Positions 19,763 through 29,024 of a stretch of 41,263 bases of DNA are shown piece by piece. The stretch is from positions 1 to 41,263 of the forward strand of contig NZ_CAGKLC010000038.1 in the NCBI RefSeq assembly GCF_903469665.1, read 5' to 3'. Numbering within the stretch: position 1 is the stretch's first letter; every line of letters starts with the position of its first letter. Made by a program: the position numbers and the translations under genes. Origin of the DNA: Flavobacterium sp. UGB4466 (GTDB lineage: Bacteria; Bacteroidota; Bacteroidia; Flavobacteriales; Flavobacteriaceae). Below the pieces are notes generated by a model, which was given only the letters and a program-made list of their open reading frames with translations, did no database searches and had not been told where the DNA came from.

Positions 19763-22138
19763 ATGGTAAAATCAACATTCATATATGCATTAGTATTGTT
19801 ATGTATGTCTACGCTATACGCCCAGTCACAGACTCAAATATCAGGAATACTTTCAGCAGAGAATCCAAACGAAAAATTAGCCTATGCCTCTGTCATTCTG
19901 AAACAGGACGCACTAATTGTAGAAACTGTCATAACAAATGATAAAGGAGAATTTAAGATCGAAGGTGTTAAATCAGGGAAATATACTATTGGATTCCAAT
20001 TTGTAGGCTTTGAGGATGTTGTCATGCCTCTAACGATAGAGGGGACAAACACCAATATCAATATGGGAAACATTGCTTTAAAAACAAATGTTACCTCACT
20101 TAATGAAGTTGTTGTTACAGCAGAAACCTCTCAAATCTCTTTAAAATTGGATAAAAAGGTTTTTGATGTTGGAAAAGATCTAATCTCTAAAGGAGGGTCT
20201 GCAACACAGGTATTGGATAATGTTCCGGCAGTAAGGGTTGATCCTTCCGGTAGTGTGAGTCTGAGAGGCAATAGCAACGTGCTTATCCTTATTAATGGAA
20301 GAAAATCAGGATTGACTTCACTTCAGGGGTTGGAACAGATTCCGGCAGAATCGATAAAATCCGTCGAAGTGATTACCAATCCGTCATCACGTTATGATGC
20401 AGCAGGCTCTGCCGGTATTATCAACATTGTTCTTAAAAAGAATAGCAAACAGGATTTGAGCGGCAGTATGACAGTGGTGGGAGGAATTCCCAATGAGAAC
20501 AGACTAATGGGAGGTATTAATTATAAAAAAGGAAAATTTAATCTGTTTTCCAATTTTGGAATTCGTTACTCAGATTATGTTGGACTTAATACCAGAGATC
20601 AGGTCACTACAGCAAACGGAAATGCAGTTTATTTAAATCAGCGTGAAGATCAGAAGAGACATGATTCTGGAGGGCTGCTTTACATGGGGTTGGATTATTT
20701 TATAAATGACAACAACAGTATCACCTCTGCATTTTATCGCAATGATACAAAAGACCGTGATAAGAATACGCTGGATTATAACATCTCGGGAGAAAATTCA
20801 CAGAATCAGCAGATTCAAACTATAGGAGACTCCAGAGAAAACAGAAGTTATAATCAATTGGAGTTCAATTATACCAAAACGTTCAAGAAACCGGACAGAA
20901 AATTTACAGTAGACTTCCAGTATGATTTTTGGGACAGTACAAAAGATTTTAATATCGAAAGAAGTACCCTTGTTCCTAATACAGGAGACAAATCTGTTAT
21001 AAACACAAAATCAAAACGCGCAAGTGATGATGTTGTGATACAGTCAGATTATGTAACTCCCTTAAGTGAGACCGCTAATTTTGAAGTAGGAGCTAAGCTT
21101 GAAAACAGAGTAGTATCTACAGGATTTGCCGCAGATGAAAACAACAACGGAACGGTTACACCAATAGAAGGATTCAATAATGGTCTGGACTATAAAGAAC
21201 AGATTGTGGGAGCATATGCACAGTATGGCAATAAGATAAACAAATTCAGCTTTTTATTGGGACTAAGAACAGAGTACACTTATATTCAGATTAAAAACCA
21301 GAATACCGGAGGAATTTTAAGAGACAGTACCTATACAAGATTATTTCCATCTGCAAATCTAAGTTATGCTCTGACCAAAAAAACAACGGCTCAGTTAAAT
21401 TACAGTCAGAGAATCAACAGACCCAACCTGGATCAGTTAAACCCTTTTCCGGAACTTTTAGATTTTAATTCTCGTATTTTCGGAAACATTAACCTTTTGC
21501 CTTCTTTGACCAATGGTGTAGAATTAGGAATTTTAAGCAAAGTAAAAGGATTAGTGCTGAACCCTTCAATTTATTATTCAAGAACTAAAAATGCGTTTCA
21601 ATACTTCACCTCACAAAATGACGAAGGCGTTTTTGAAACCGTTTTAATTAATCTGGACAGTGAAACCCGATATGGGATCGAAATTTCGGCTCAGTATGCT
21701 CCTTTGAAATGGTTGTCTCTTAATGCAGAGATTAATGCTTATGGTTTTACTAAAGAAGGAAGTGCAGACAATGTTAATCTGGACATTTCAAACGAGACCT
21801 GGAAAGCAACCTTATTAACTCAGATTAAGTTACCAAAAAACTTTACATTTCAAAGTAAGTTAGATTATCAGGCTGCTGTTAGTGATGCTCAGACCAGAAC
21901 GAAATCTTATTATTACCTGAATGTTGCTTTTGGAAAATCATTGTTTAAAAATAATGGGTCATTATCGTTGGCGGCAAGTAATATTTTCAATACCCGAAAA
22001 ATAAGAGAGACCACGGTAGGTTCAGACTTTGTAGTGCATGAAATGACCAACTTTAATGCAGCCCGATGGACTCTAAGTTTTAATTATAAATTCAATAAGG
22101 GGAAAAACAGGAAAGAACATCAAAGTAACAGGAATTAA
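19763..22138 (+). CDS. TonB-dependent outer-membrane receptor
   Basis: A 791-residue outer-membrane protein. An N-terminal signal peptide ends near AQSQT (about residue 22). It is followed by a carboxypeptidase-regulatory-like domain (about 25-110), a TonB plug domain (about 125-235, with VRVDPSGSVSLRGNSNV and SSRYDAAGSAGIINI motifs) and a beta-barrel. The fold is the Bacteroidota 'outer membrane beta-barrel' type rather than a classic siderophore receptor. Lying between the hydroxylase and thioesterase genes, it probably belongs to the cluster, for uptake of the finished compound (or its metal complex), passage across the outer membrane or self-protection; the sequence does not decide. Its start has the same ATATCATGG context as the two preceding genes. 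Confidence 0.9.
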   Translation: MVKSTFIYALVLLCMSTLYAQSQTQISGILSAENPNEKLAYASVILKQDALIVETVITNDKGEFKIEGVKSGKYTIGFQFVGFEDVVMPLTIEGTNTNINMGNIALKTNVTSLNEVVVTAETSQISLKLDKKVFDVGKDLISKGGSATQVLDNVPAVRVDPSGSVSLRGNSNVLILINGRKSGLTSLQGLEQIPAESIKSVEVITNPSSRYDAAGSAGIINIVLKKNSKQDLSGSMTVVGGIPNENRLMGGINYKKGKFNLFSNFGIRYSDYVGLNTRDQVTTANGNAVYLNQREDQKRHDSGGLLYMGLDYFINDNNSITSAFYRNDTKDRDKNTLDYNISGENSQNQQIQTIGDSRENRSYNQLEFNYTKTFKKPDRKFTVDFQYDFWDSTKDFNIERSTLVPNTGDKSVINTKSKRASDDVVIQSDYVTPLSETANFEVGAKLENRVVSTGFAADENNNGTVTPIEGFNNGLDYKEQIVGAYAQYGNKINKFSFLLGLRTEYTYIQIKNQNTGGILRDSTYTRLFPSANLSYALTKKTTAQLNYSQRINRPNLDQLNPFPELLDFNSRIFGNINLLPSLTNGVELGILSKVKGLVLNPSIYYSRTKNAFQYFTSQNDEGVFETVLINLDSETRYGIEISAQYAPLKWLSLNAEINAYGFTKEGSADNVNLDISNETWKATLLTQIKLPKNFTFQSKLDYQAAVSDAQTRTKSYYYLNVAFGKSLFKNNGSLSLAASNIFNTRKIRETTVGSDFVVHEMTNFNAARWTLSFNYKFNKGKNRKEHQSNRN

Positions 22139-22167
22139 AAAATATGTTGGATTAAAAGAAAAAAGCT

Positions 22168-22890
22168 ATGTATCTCAACCAAAAAACGCAACTATTTTTG
22201 CTGCATTTTGCAGGGGGAAGCTGTTACTCTTTTGATTTTCTAAAAAATGATATTCAGAATAATTTCGAATGTCATGCTTTAGAACTTCCCGGAAGAGGCA
22301 GAAGAAATCAGGAGTCGCATCTTTTTAAGAAAGAAGACGCGGTTCATGATTATGTTTCCCAAATAAAAAGACTCAGAAAAAGCAATCTGCCCTACCTGAT
22401 TTATGGTCATAGTATGGGAGCCACTTTAGGGCTTTCCGTAACAAAAAAAATGGAAGAAGAGGCAGATTCACCTACCATGTTATTGGTTTCCGGTAATGCC
22501 GGCCCCGGTGTTTATGTTAATGATATTGAAAGACACACCCTAAACGATACCGAGTTTAAAAAAGAATTGAGGTCTTTAGGAGGTGTTCCGGAACAAATAT
22601 TGGAAGACGAAGATCTCTACAATTATTTCAGTCCAATCATGAGAGCTGATTTTCAAATTCTGGAAAAGGACAAACATTTTGAAGCAGGTCTTATTTTGAA
22701 TACGCCCATTTTTGCGATCATGGGCGATGAGGAAAAAACAGTTTCGGAAATTGAAAACTGGAAAACTTATACAAACAGACAATTTGACTACAAAGTAGTT
22801 CCAGGCAACCATTTCTTTATTCACAGACAAGTAAAAACACTCGCAAAAATTATTAAGGAATGTGCTGCAGATTCGTTAGTAGGGGTATAA
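22168..22890 (+). CDS. Type II thioesterase
   Basis: A 240-residue stand-alone alpha/beta-hydrolase that clears wrongly primed or stalled carrier domains of the NRPS/PKS line. Seen in the sequence: the opening FLLHFAGGSCYSF typical of type II thioesterases, ELPGRGRR, the nucleophile elbow GHSMGA (S82), a probable catalytic aspartate in MGDEE (D187) and histidine in PGNHFFIH (H215). Length is normal for the family. It starts 29 bases after the receptor gene and is surely part of the same transcript. Because the assembly line lacks an internal thioesterase, this enzyme could also help release, although editing is the usual role. Confidence 0.93.
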   Translation: MYLNQKTQLFLLHFAGGSCYSFDFLKNDIQNNFECHALELPGRGRRNQESHLFKKEDAVHDYVSQIKRLRKSNLPYLIYGHSMGATLGLSVTKKMEEEADSPTMLLVSGNAGPGVYVNDIERHTLNDTEFKKELRSLGGVPEQILEDEDLYNYFSPIMRADFQILEKDKHFEAGLILNTPIFAIMGDEEKTVSEIENWKTYTNRQFDYKVVPGNHFFIHRQVKTLAKIIKECAADSLVGV

Positions 22891-23051
22891 AATTAAAAGC
22901 TGAGGTTGCATCGGCTCTTCTTACCGCTATAACACAGTCGTCTGATGACAAGTTCGCTAAAGCGTTATTTTCCCACTAAAATAGCATAAAGTAAATAGAC
23001 ATCCCCTGCGTCGTGGGGTTGGGGATCATTTATAATTTTTAAAAAAAAGAC
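22891..23051 (+). promoter_or_regulatory. GC-richer structured leader before exporter gene
   Basis: This 161-base gap is noticeably richer in GC than other gaps. It contains ATCCCC (23001-23006) pairing with GGGGAT (23021-23026), with a competing CCCC/GGGG pairing inside, and CGCTAAAGCG further upstream. It could be an RNA structure controlling the exporter gene. No known riboswitch class was recognised. Confidence 0.3.
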
Positions 23052-24704
23052 ATGAAAAATAATGTATCAGAGAACAGCAATTCTCAATTGATCCCTTTAA
23101 AACCCTTAATAGGATATTCTTTGCTGGCTATAATTTCGGGATTGTCAGGATTTGCATTTATAACGATTATTAATAAAATTATAAGTAACTCTATTACTGC
23201 TACAGAAACACAGCCAATGCAAAACTATCTCTATATGTTTGCAGGTACAATTGTTATCTTTTTTGTTTCCCGAAGATGGCTGGCTGGTGGTGTAATTAAG
23301 CTGTCTCAGAAAATATACTGGGACATTAGAAAAGACGTAATAAAGCTTATTCTTAAAGCCCCCTACAGAAAACTTCAGGAATATAAAGAAGAAGTTTATG
23401 CCACACTAACTACAGATGTAAACCATGTTTCAAATGCATCGCTGATGGTTATTACTTTTTTTTCTTCGATCATTCTTATAGCGGCTTGCTTGGTGTATAT
23501 GGCCTTTTTATCGTTAAAACTGTTAGGAGTCAGCACTGTTGTTATAGCACTTGGAGTACTCATATATGCACTCCGATCAAAGTCCAGTAATAAGCAAATA
23601 AAAGAAGTACGAGAACTAGAAAAAACATTCATTACAATTTTTAATAGTATTCTTAACGGGGCAAAAGAAATCAATATTAATGCCGACAAAGGAACTCAGA
23701 TTTATGATCAGAGATTAATGAAAGTTGCTACAACCGGAGAAACTAAATATGTAACCGCTCTCCTGAAATATCTTAATAGTGAGATTATAAGTCAGATATT
23801 GTTCTATGGGCTTATTACATTTATCCTGGTATTTTCGGGGACTGTATTTCAAACTCCAATAGCGACTAAAGTGAGTTTTACTTTTGTTTTATTATATCTG
23901 ATGGGGCCCATCGTAAGTGTTATGACAATCATTCCGGTGATGAATAGGGCGACAGTGTCACTTAAAAAAATGAACAAACTAAAAGAAGATCTTGCCAAAA
24001 TTGAAAAACCGCAGAACGTTAGTCACAAAGGACAATACAAAGATTTTTCAGATTTAAAAATACGCAACTATGCATTTTCCTTTGGCGAAAATCAATTTTC
24101 TGTGGGGCCAATAAATTTTGACATTAAAAGAAATGAAGTTGTTTTTATATATGGAGGTAACGGAGAAGGAAAAACGACCTTCATCAATACGATTCTAAAC
24201 CTTTACAATTTGGATAATGGAGAAGCATATATCGATGGAAAATTAGTACCGTTAAAAGAATTGGAAAAGATAAAAAATCTATTCGCTCCCGTTTTTAGTG
24301 ACTTTTATCTCTTCGATGCCTTTTACGGAATAGCAGATGTTGATTATGATAAAGTAAATAAATACCTGAAATTATTTGAGTTAGAAGGAAAAGTACAAAT
24401 AAAAGACGGGTATTTTTCAACAACAAACCTGTCTACAGGACAGCGAAAAAGAATGGCACTAATCAATGTTTTATTAGAAGACAGGCCTATTATTGTACTC
24501 GACGAATGGGCAGCAGATCAGGATCCGTATTTCAGACATAAATTTTACACCGAAATTATCGCGACCATAGTTCGGGATGAAGATAAAACAATCATTGCCA
24601 TCACACACGACGACCGATATTACAATACTGCGGATACCTTGCTGAAAATGGAATATGGTAAATTAGAAAAAACAAACATTTCTGAACTTGCCGAAATCTT
24701 TTAG
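23052..24704 (+). CDS. Cyclic-peptide-type ABC exporter (PvdE/SyrD-like)
   Basis: A 550-residue half-transporter with an N-terminal membrane domain (about six hydrophobic helices within residues 15-300) fused to an ATPase. Motifs: Walker A GGNGEGKTT (368-376), signature LSTGQ (460-464) followed by RKRM, Walker B with IIVLDEWAADQDP (D484, E485) and H-loop ITHDD (H519). The signature LSTGQRKR and the phrase LDEWAADQDP are hallmarks of the PvdE/SyrD cyclic-peptide exporter family, which moves NRPS products across the inner membrane. Placed between the thioesterase and acylase genes, it should deliver the assembled and perhaps still acylated peptide to the periplasm. Confidence 0.93.
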   Translation: MKNNVSENSNSQLIPLKPLIGYSLLAIISGLSGFAFITIINKIISNSITATETQPMQNYLYMFAGTIVIFFVSRRWLAGGVIKLSQKIYWDIRKDVIKLILKAPYRKLQEYKEEVYATLTTDVNHVSNASLMVITFFSSIILIAACLVYMAFLSLKLLGVSTVVIALGVLIYALRSKSSNKQIKEVRELEKTFITIFNSILNGAKEININADKGTQIYDQRLMKVATTGETKYVTALLKYLNSEIISQILFYGLITFILVFSGTVFQTPIATKVSFTFVLLYLMGPIVSVMTIIPVMNRATVSLKKMNKLKEDLAKIEKPQNVSHKGQYKDFSDLKIRNYAFSFGENQFSVGPINFDIKRNEVVFIYGGNGEGKTTFINTILNLYNLDNGEAYIDGKLVPLKELEKIKNLFAPVFSDFYLFDAFYGIADVDYDKVNKYLKLFELEGKVQIKDGYFSTTNLSTGQRKRMALINVLLEDRPIIVLDEWAADQDPYFRHKFYTEIIATIVRDEDKTIIAITHDDRYYNTADTLLKMEYGKLEKTNISELAEIF

Positions 24705-24749
24705 GACGGTTTAGAATTTCCGGATACTTTTTATTAGCCTCGTACAGAC

Positions 24750-24775
24750 TTCTTTTTACTTCCCGGTAAAAAGAA
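24750..24775 (+). promoter_or_regulatory. 10-bp hairpin after exporter gene
   Basis: TTCTTTTTAC (24750-24759) pairs perfectly with GTAAAAAGAA (24766-24775), loop TTCCCG. It lies 46 bases after the exporter stop codon. There is no downstream T-run on the + strand, so it may protect the upstream transcript end or partly terminate. Confidence 0.4.
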
Positions 24776-24868
24776 AGGGACTTTATGTGCTTTATAAAAT
24801 CGAAGAATTAGAATAGAAAACTACTTAACCTTATAAAATTTATTATTTAAAGATATAATCTCAAGAAA

Positions 24869-27244
24869 ATGAAAAGAAGTAAAATAATTAAAACAGCACT
24901 TTTTGTGGTATTGTCCCTGGGCTGGATATTTATCACAACCTTTAATTTAGGACCATTTGGTTCCCTGGGAAAATTAACAACCTATAAAACAGGCTTGTTG
25001 TCTGTGCCTTTACAAAGCGATGGAACGCAAAAAATTCACAGCGATCAAAAATTAGATATTTTTGTAGATAATGTTGGAATTCCCCACATCTATAGTGGTA
25101 CCAAAAGTGCAGCAGCTTACGGACTGGGATACATGCATGCAAAAGACAGGTACTTCCAGATGGAGATGATCTCAAGGATTGTTCAGGGAAGACTATCAGA
25201 ATTTGTACCGTTAGGAACCCTAAAATCAGATAAATTCTGGAAACCGTATGAGTTTGAAAGAAAATCAGAAGAGATACTGGCGAGCTATAAAAAAGATAAC
25301 CCGGAATTTTATGCTTATCTGCAGGCTTATTCTGATGGGGTAAATGCTTACTTAAACAATAACGAAAATACAGATCCCTTATATAAAGCATTAGGAACAA
25401 CACCCAGAAAATGGAAAACGGAATATTCGCTGTTATTCACCTGGTATATGAGCTATACGCTGACTTATTTTGATCATCATATCGACCAACAGGAAATTTT
25501 AGAGAAGCTGCCGGGACAGGAGATTACTTATTTTTACCCTTTACAGCCGAAAGGAATAAATACCATTTTGCCTTCCGGTTTACTACCTTCCACTGTTAAC
25601 CTGCCTAACATAGGAGCTCATACTTTGGGGACAGCTTCAGTAGATAACATTCCAGAAGAATCATCATTATTTGATTTAGGAGCTAAATTAATGACCAATC
25701 ATAAGTTCTATCAAGGTGTAGGAAGTAACAACTGGGTGGTAAACAACACCAAAACAAAAAGTAAAAATAATATTCTGGCAAATGACCCGCACCTGTATTT
25801 GACACTTCCGGAAGCTTTTTATGAAGCTCACATTGTAACCGGAAGTTTTAAAACATACGGTTTTACGATTCCTGGTGTTCCAGTGATAGTAAGCGGTCAT
25901 AATGATAAAATTTCATGGGGAATTACCAATGGAGAATGGGATCTGGTAGACAGATACAAACTTCAGGTAAAAAATGACAGTCTGTACCTATATGAAGGGA
26001 AATGGATTCCTTTCCAAGTTAAAAATTATACCATTAAAGTAAAAGGAAAACCTGACTACATAGAAAAGTACAGAAGTACGGTACAAGGAAAAGTTATAAA
26101 AGAAGAAAATGGACAGTATTACGCACAGCATTGGTACGCTGCTGAAAAAAGTAACTCTGTAAAAGCAATGTACGAAGTGATGAAGAGTCAGAATTGGGAT
26201 GGTTTTTCAACAGCATTAAAAGATTATAGCTATCCTCCTCAAAATTTTGCTTACAGCGATGTAAACAATAATATTGGGATTGTGTGTGCGGGTGAATTGC
26301 CGGCAAGAAGCAGCGATTATATTGGTCAGGTATTAGACGGTAGCAAAAAGTATGTTCCTGTAAAAGCTTTAGATGCTTTTTGGTCGGCTTATAATCCGGA
26401 TAAAGGATTTTTGTTTTCTGCCAATCAACAGCCTATTCAGAACAATGTTTACTTTGGAGCACATGGTTCAAAAGACGATTACAGAGCCAAACGTATTTAT
26501 TCTGTATTAGAAGAAAAGCAAGACTGGTCAGTTCCGGAAATTCAGAAAATGCAAAGTGATGTTGTTGATATTTCCCTTAAAGATTTTAAAACATTAATAA
26601 ACAACTATCCGCAAAAAGAAAAATACAATAGCATTGTAAAAGAACTAAAAAACTGGGACGGAAACATGAACGGTGACGGAAATCAGGGATTGGTTTTTGA
26701 AATGTTGCGAAAAGTCTCTATAAAAGAAGCGAAGCAATTTGCAAAGACCAAACTGCAGGTAAAACAAGAACCATCGTTACAAAACTTCTTAAAATACCTG
26801 AATGATAAAAAGTATACCCTTCCGGGTGGTGATAACAAACAAAAAGTGGTAGATGCTATTTTTGAAAAAACACTGGATACTTTGACACAAACTTACGGCG
26901 ATCAATGGAAAAAAGTGAGCTACAAAAAGATGTCTAAGTTTAATATCAACAATATGCTTTTCATTCCGGGACTGGGAGAAAAAATTGACAATGCGGGAGG
27001 TAATATCAACACCATCAACATCAATACAGAAAAGTTTCATCCAGTCTTCCGTGCGGTATATGAAGTAAAAGACGGAAGCATACAGGCACATACCATTTTG
27101 GCTGGAGGTCAGAGCGGTTTGATAAATTCAGCACATTATAAAGATCAAATAGAATCCTGGAGTAAAGGCCAGTACAAGAAAAGCCAATTTGTTAATAATC
27201 CTGCTAAACTTAAAAAAATTGTAACCACGATAAAATTTAACTAA
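24869..27244 (+). CDS. Penicillin-acylase-family Ntn hydrolase, membrane-anchored
   Basis: A 791-residue member of the penicillin amidase (S45) family, which hydrolyses amide bonds such as N-acyl groups. An N-terminal hydrophobic helix (about residues 8-28) places it in or across the inner membrane facing the periplasm. The self-processing site is G285-S286 in VGSNNWVV: cleavage before S286 would give an alpha chain of about 255 residues after the leader and a beta chain of 506 residues with a catalytic N-terminal serine. NDPHL and GITNGEWD fit the beta chain of the family. It follows the exporter gene, so it may remove an acyl cap or leader residue after export, as PvdQ does in pyoverdine maturation; this role is inferred. 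Its stop overlaps the next start (TAATG). Confidence 0.9.
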   Translation: MKRSKIIKTALFVVLSLGWIFITTFNLGPFGSLGKLTTYKTGLLSVPLQSDGTQKIHSDQKLDIFVDNVGIPHIYSGTKSAAAYGLGYMHAKDRYFQMEMISRIVQGRLSEFVPLGTLKSDKFWKPYEFERKSEEILASYKKDNPEFYAYLQAYSDGVNAYLNNNENTDPLYKALGTTPRKWKTEYSLLFTWYMSYTLTYFDHHIDQQEILEKLPGQEITYFYPLQPKGINTILPSGLLPSTVNLPNIGAHTLGTASVDNIPEESSLFDLGAKLMTNHKFYQGVGSNNWVVNNTKTKSKNNILANDPHLYLTLPEAFYEAHIVTGSFKTYGFTIPGVPVIVSGHNDKISWGITNGEWDLVDRYKLQVKNDSLYLYEGKWIPFQVKNYTIKVKGKPDYIEKYRSTVQGKVIKEENGQYYAQHWYAAEKSNSVKAMYEVMKSQNWDGFSTALKDYSYPPQNFAYSDVNNNIGIVCAGELPARSSDYIGQVLDGSKKYVPVKALDAFWSAYNPDKGFLFSANQQPIQNNVYFGAHGSKDDYRAKRIYSVLEEKQDWSVPEIQKMQSDVVDISLKDFKTLINNYPQKEKYNSIVKELKNWDGNMNGDGNQGLVFEMLRKVSIKEAKQFAKTKLQVKQEPSLQNFLKYLNDKKYTLPGGDNKQKVVDAIFEKTLDTLTQTYGDQWKKVSYKKMSKFNINNMLFIPGLGEKIDNAGGNINTININTEKFHPVFRAVYEVKDGSIQAHTILAGGQSGLINSAHYKDQIESWSKGQYKKSQFVNNPAKLKKIVTTIKFN

Positions 27245-27615
27245 TGAAAAATATACTAAATTACCTGCCCTTTATAGTTGTATTACTAGCACAATTTTTA
27301 ATAAACAACTATACCGTAATATTGCTCTTTACCATTTTAACAGGCTTTATTGCTGCTTTTAAAATAGAGCGAAAAAGAGTTTTCTTAAAGTGTTTTATAA
27401 TTGGGTTGGTGGTAGCAACTACCGTATTCCTTATCTATGAATCGAGAGTGGCATATGTAAAAGATCTTCTGGTAAATCTTGGACTATCAAGTCTTTTTAT
27501 TTATGTTTTTTTCCCGTTGTTTAATGCTTTAAACACTGCAATTCTTTTCTTTTTTGGTTATAAAACGGGTACGTTGGTTTTAGAAAGAAGACTTGCGAGA
27601 ACCAGCCAGATATAG
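27244..27615 (+). CDS. Small integral membrane protein
   Basis: A 123-residue, very hydrophobic protein with about four predicted membrane helices (residues 7-35, 42-62, 72-92 and 95-112). The start ATG overlaps the acylase stop codon by one base (TAATG), so the two are translationally coupled. I do not recognise the family. The tight coupling suggests a partner or immunity function for the acylase or exporter, but nothing in the sequence proves this. Confidence 0.75.
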   Translation: MKNILNYLPFIVVLLAQFLINNYTVILLFTILTGFIAAFKIERKRVFLKCFIIGLVVATTVFLIYESRVAYVKDLLVNLGLSSLFIYVFFPLFNALNTAILFFFGYKTGTLVLERRLARTSQI

Positions 27616-27715
27616 ACCTACAAAGAAACTTGTCTGAAGAGGATCAAAAAAACGTACAGTCAAAGCAATCCTCTTAATCTTAAAAAAACACTATCAATTT
27701 CTAAACACAAAAAAG

Positions 27716-27874
27716 ATGAAAGATCGTAAGTCAAAATGCAGCTGTGCTAAAAGCGGAGTAATGTGTGCACTTAAATTAAGTTTAATCAAACAAGGAGTAT
27801 CGGCATCAGACAGTGCGATAAAAAATAAGGCCATTTGTCCTCTAAAGGCGGCAGTGTTGAGTAATGCTTCGTAA
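27716..27874 (+). CDS. 52-residue Cys-containing peptide, unknown
   Basis: A short frame beginning MKDRKSKCSC and ending VLSNAS, 52 residues, with cysteines at 8, 10, 17 and 41 and a net positive charge. It lies between the membrane-protein gene and the phosphopantetheinyl transferase gene, on the same strand, with an A-rich leader (ACACAAAAAAG) like those of neighbouring genes. It is not an MbtH-like protein (no NxEGQxSLWP-type signature, too short). Coding status is uncertain; the non-random composition, compared with the AT-rich sequence after it, is the main support. Confidence 0.45.
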   Translation: MKDRKSKCSCAKSGVMCALKLSLIKQGVSASDSAIKNKAICPLKAAVLSNAS

Positions 27875-28177
27875 GCGGTAATAGAAGTCCCGAAGAATGT
27901 AATTCAAAGTGAATAAATCAGCTATAAGAGGTCTTCTATAGATTTATGAATAGCCTGATTGAAATAAGATCCGTAAATATTCCCCGAGGATATGAAACAG
28001 TCGAAAAAATAGTGTCATTGTTATACATAATGACATCAATAATAAGTACTGAGAAAATTATTCAATCATACCTAATTGTATTATTGAAATCAAAAAAATA
28101 TAAAATATTGGTAAAGTCTAATGCAAAATATATAATGAAAAACTCATTGTACATTTTTTATATACGTTAATAGTATT
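27875..28177 (+). other. Non-coding gap before phosphopantetheinyl transferase
   Basis: About 300 bases of AT-rich sequence. A 74-codon frame at 27946-28170 exists but its product is low-complexity (I, K, Y, S) and matches nothing I know. A promoter for the transferase gene may be here, but no clear TAnnTTTG element was seen. Confidence 0.5.
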
Positions 28178-28876
28178 ATGCAAAATTCGACACATTACTT
28201 AGCCTTTCGTGATTTTGAATCTATCCCTAAAATTGATTTGAAAGAAGATGAATACTACCTATTTCAGCATTCAGGTGATTGCAATCCTGATCAAAGTATT
28301 CTGGATTATTATTTGGAATTTTTACCTCAGAAATTTAGACAGGAAGTACTTAAATATAGAAAATGGGATGACAGATACAACTGTTTGTTTGGAAAACTAA
28401 TGGTGCGTATGGGATCTCATATATTAGGAAATCACTCGTTTGAATTCGAGAAAATGGTTAAAGACAATTATGGAAAACCCTACATGTTAGGCAGTAACTT
28501 TAATTTTAATATCTCGCATAGTGGAAATATGGTAGTATGTGTCTTTAGCAAACAGGAAATAGGTGTTGACATTGAAGAGATCAACGACATCGATTATTCG
28601 TTGTTTGAAAATGTTTTTTCTGCTCAGGAATTTGCAGAAATCAATCGTGACGGATTGGATAAATTTTACGAATTCTGGACTAGAAAAGAATCTGTCATTA
28701 AAGCGATAGGAAAGGGGATGTCCATTCCGCTTACAGAAATCGAAATCAATACAGGCTACACAACCTATGAAAATGATACCTGGTACACTAAAAGTTTTAA
28801 AATTGATAACAAATATTGCTCGATTACCACAAAGTACGATCAGATAAAAGCTCAGGAAATGCAGGTTATATTTTAA
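28178..28876 (+). CDS. Sfp-type 4'-phosphopantetheinyl transferase
   Basis: A 232-residue enzyme that transfers the phosphopantetheine arm from coenzyme A to the serines of carrier domains, switching the NRPS and PKS proteins on. Motifs: FNISHSGNMVVC (the NxSHS region), IGVDIEE (D131, E133, magnesium ligands) and WTRKESVIKAIGKGM (W167, K170, E171). Length and motif spacing match the Sfp/Gsp group. It is the last gene of the cluster and is followed by a terminator, so the cluster carries its own activating enzyme. Confidence 0.95.
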   Translation: MQNSTHYLAFRDFESIPKIDLKEDEYYLFQHSGDCNPDQSILDYYLEFLPQKFRQEVLKYRKWDDRYNCLFGKLMVRMGSHILGNHSFEFEKMVKDNYGKPYMLGSNFNFNISHSGNMVVCVFSKQEIGVDIEEINDIDYSLFENVFSAQEFAEINRDGLDKFYEFWTRKESVIKAIGKGMSIPLTEIEINTGYTTYENDTWYTKSFKIDNKYCSITTKYDQIKAQEMQVIF

Positions 28877-28988
28877 TAGTCTGTAAATAACATCTGTTTG
28901 CTGTTGTGATCAGCCTTGCTTCATAATTGTACCTATGGAGCATTATAAGAAATCAGATTTAACTTTTAAACGAATACTTAATTCAACG

Positions 28989-29024
28989 AAACCTCCGGGA
29001 TCTTATGGTTCGGGAGGTTTTTTT
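28989..29024 (+). terminator. Intrinsic terminator ending the NRPS/PKS region
   Basis: AAACCTCC (28989-28996) pairs with GGAGGTTT (29013-29020), and the right arm runs into seven T residues (29018-29024). It lies 113 bases after the phosphopantetheinyl transferase stop codon and marks the end of the biosynthetic transcript. A 70-codon frame across it (28935-29147) is not credible. Confidence 0.85.

Noticed and set aside
27716..27874. MbtH-like NRPS helper protein
   Set aside because: Too short and lacking the conserved tryptophans and the SLWP-type motif. No MbtH gene was found in the window.
27946..28170. 74-codon frame before the phosphopantetheinyl transferase gene
   Set aside because: Low-complexity product rich in I, K, S and Y, no recognisable motif, and the sequence has the base composition of a gap.
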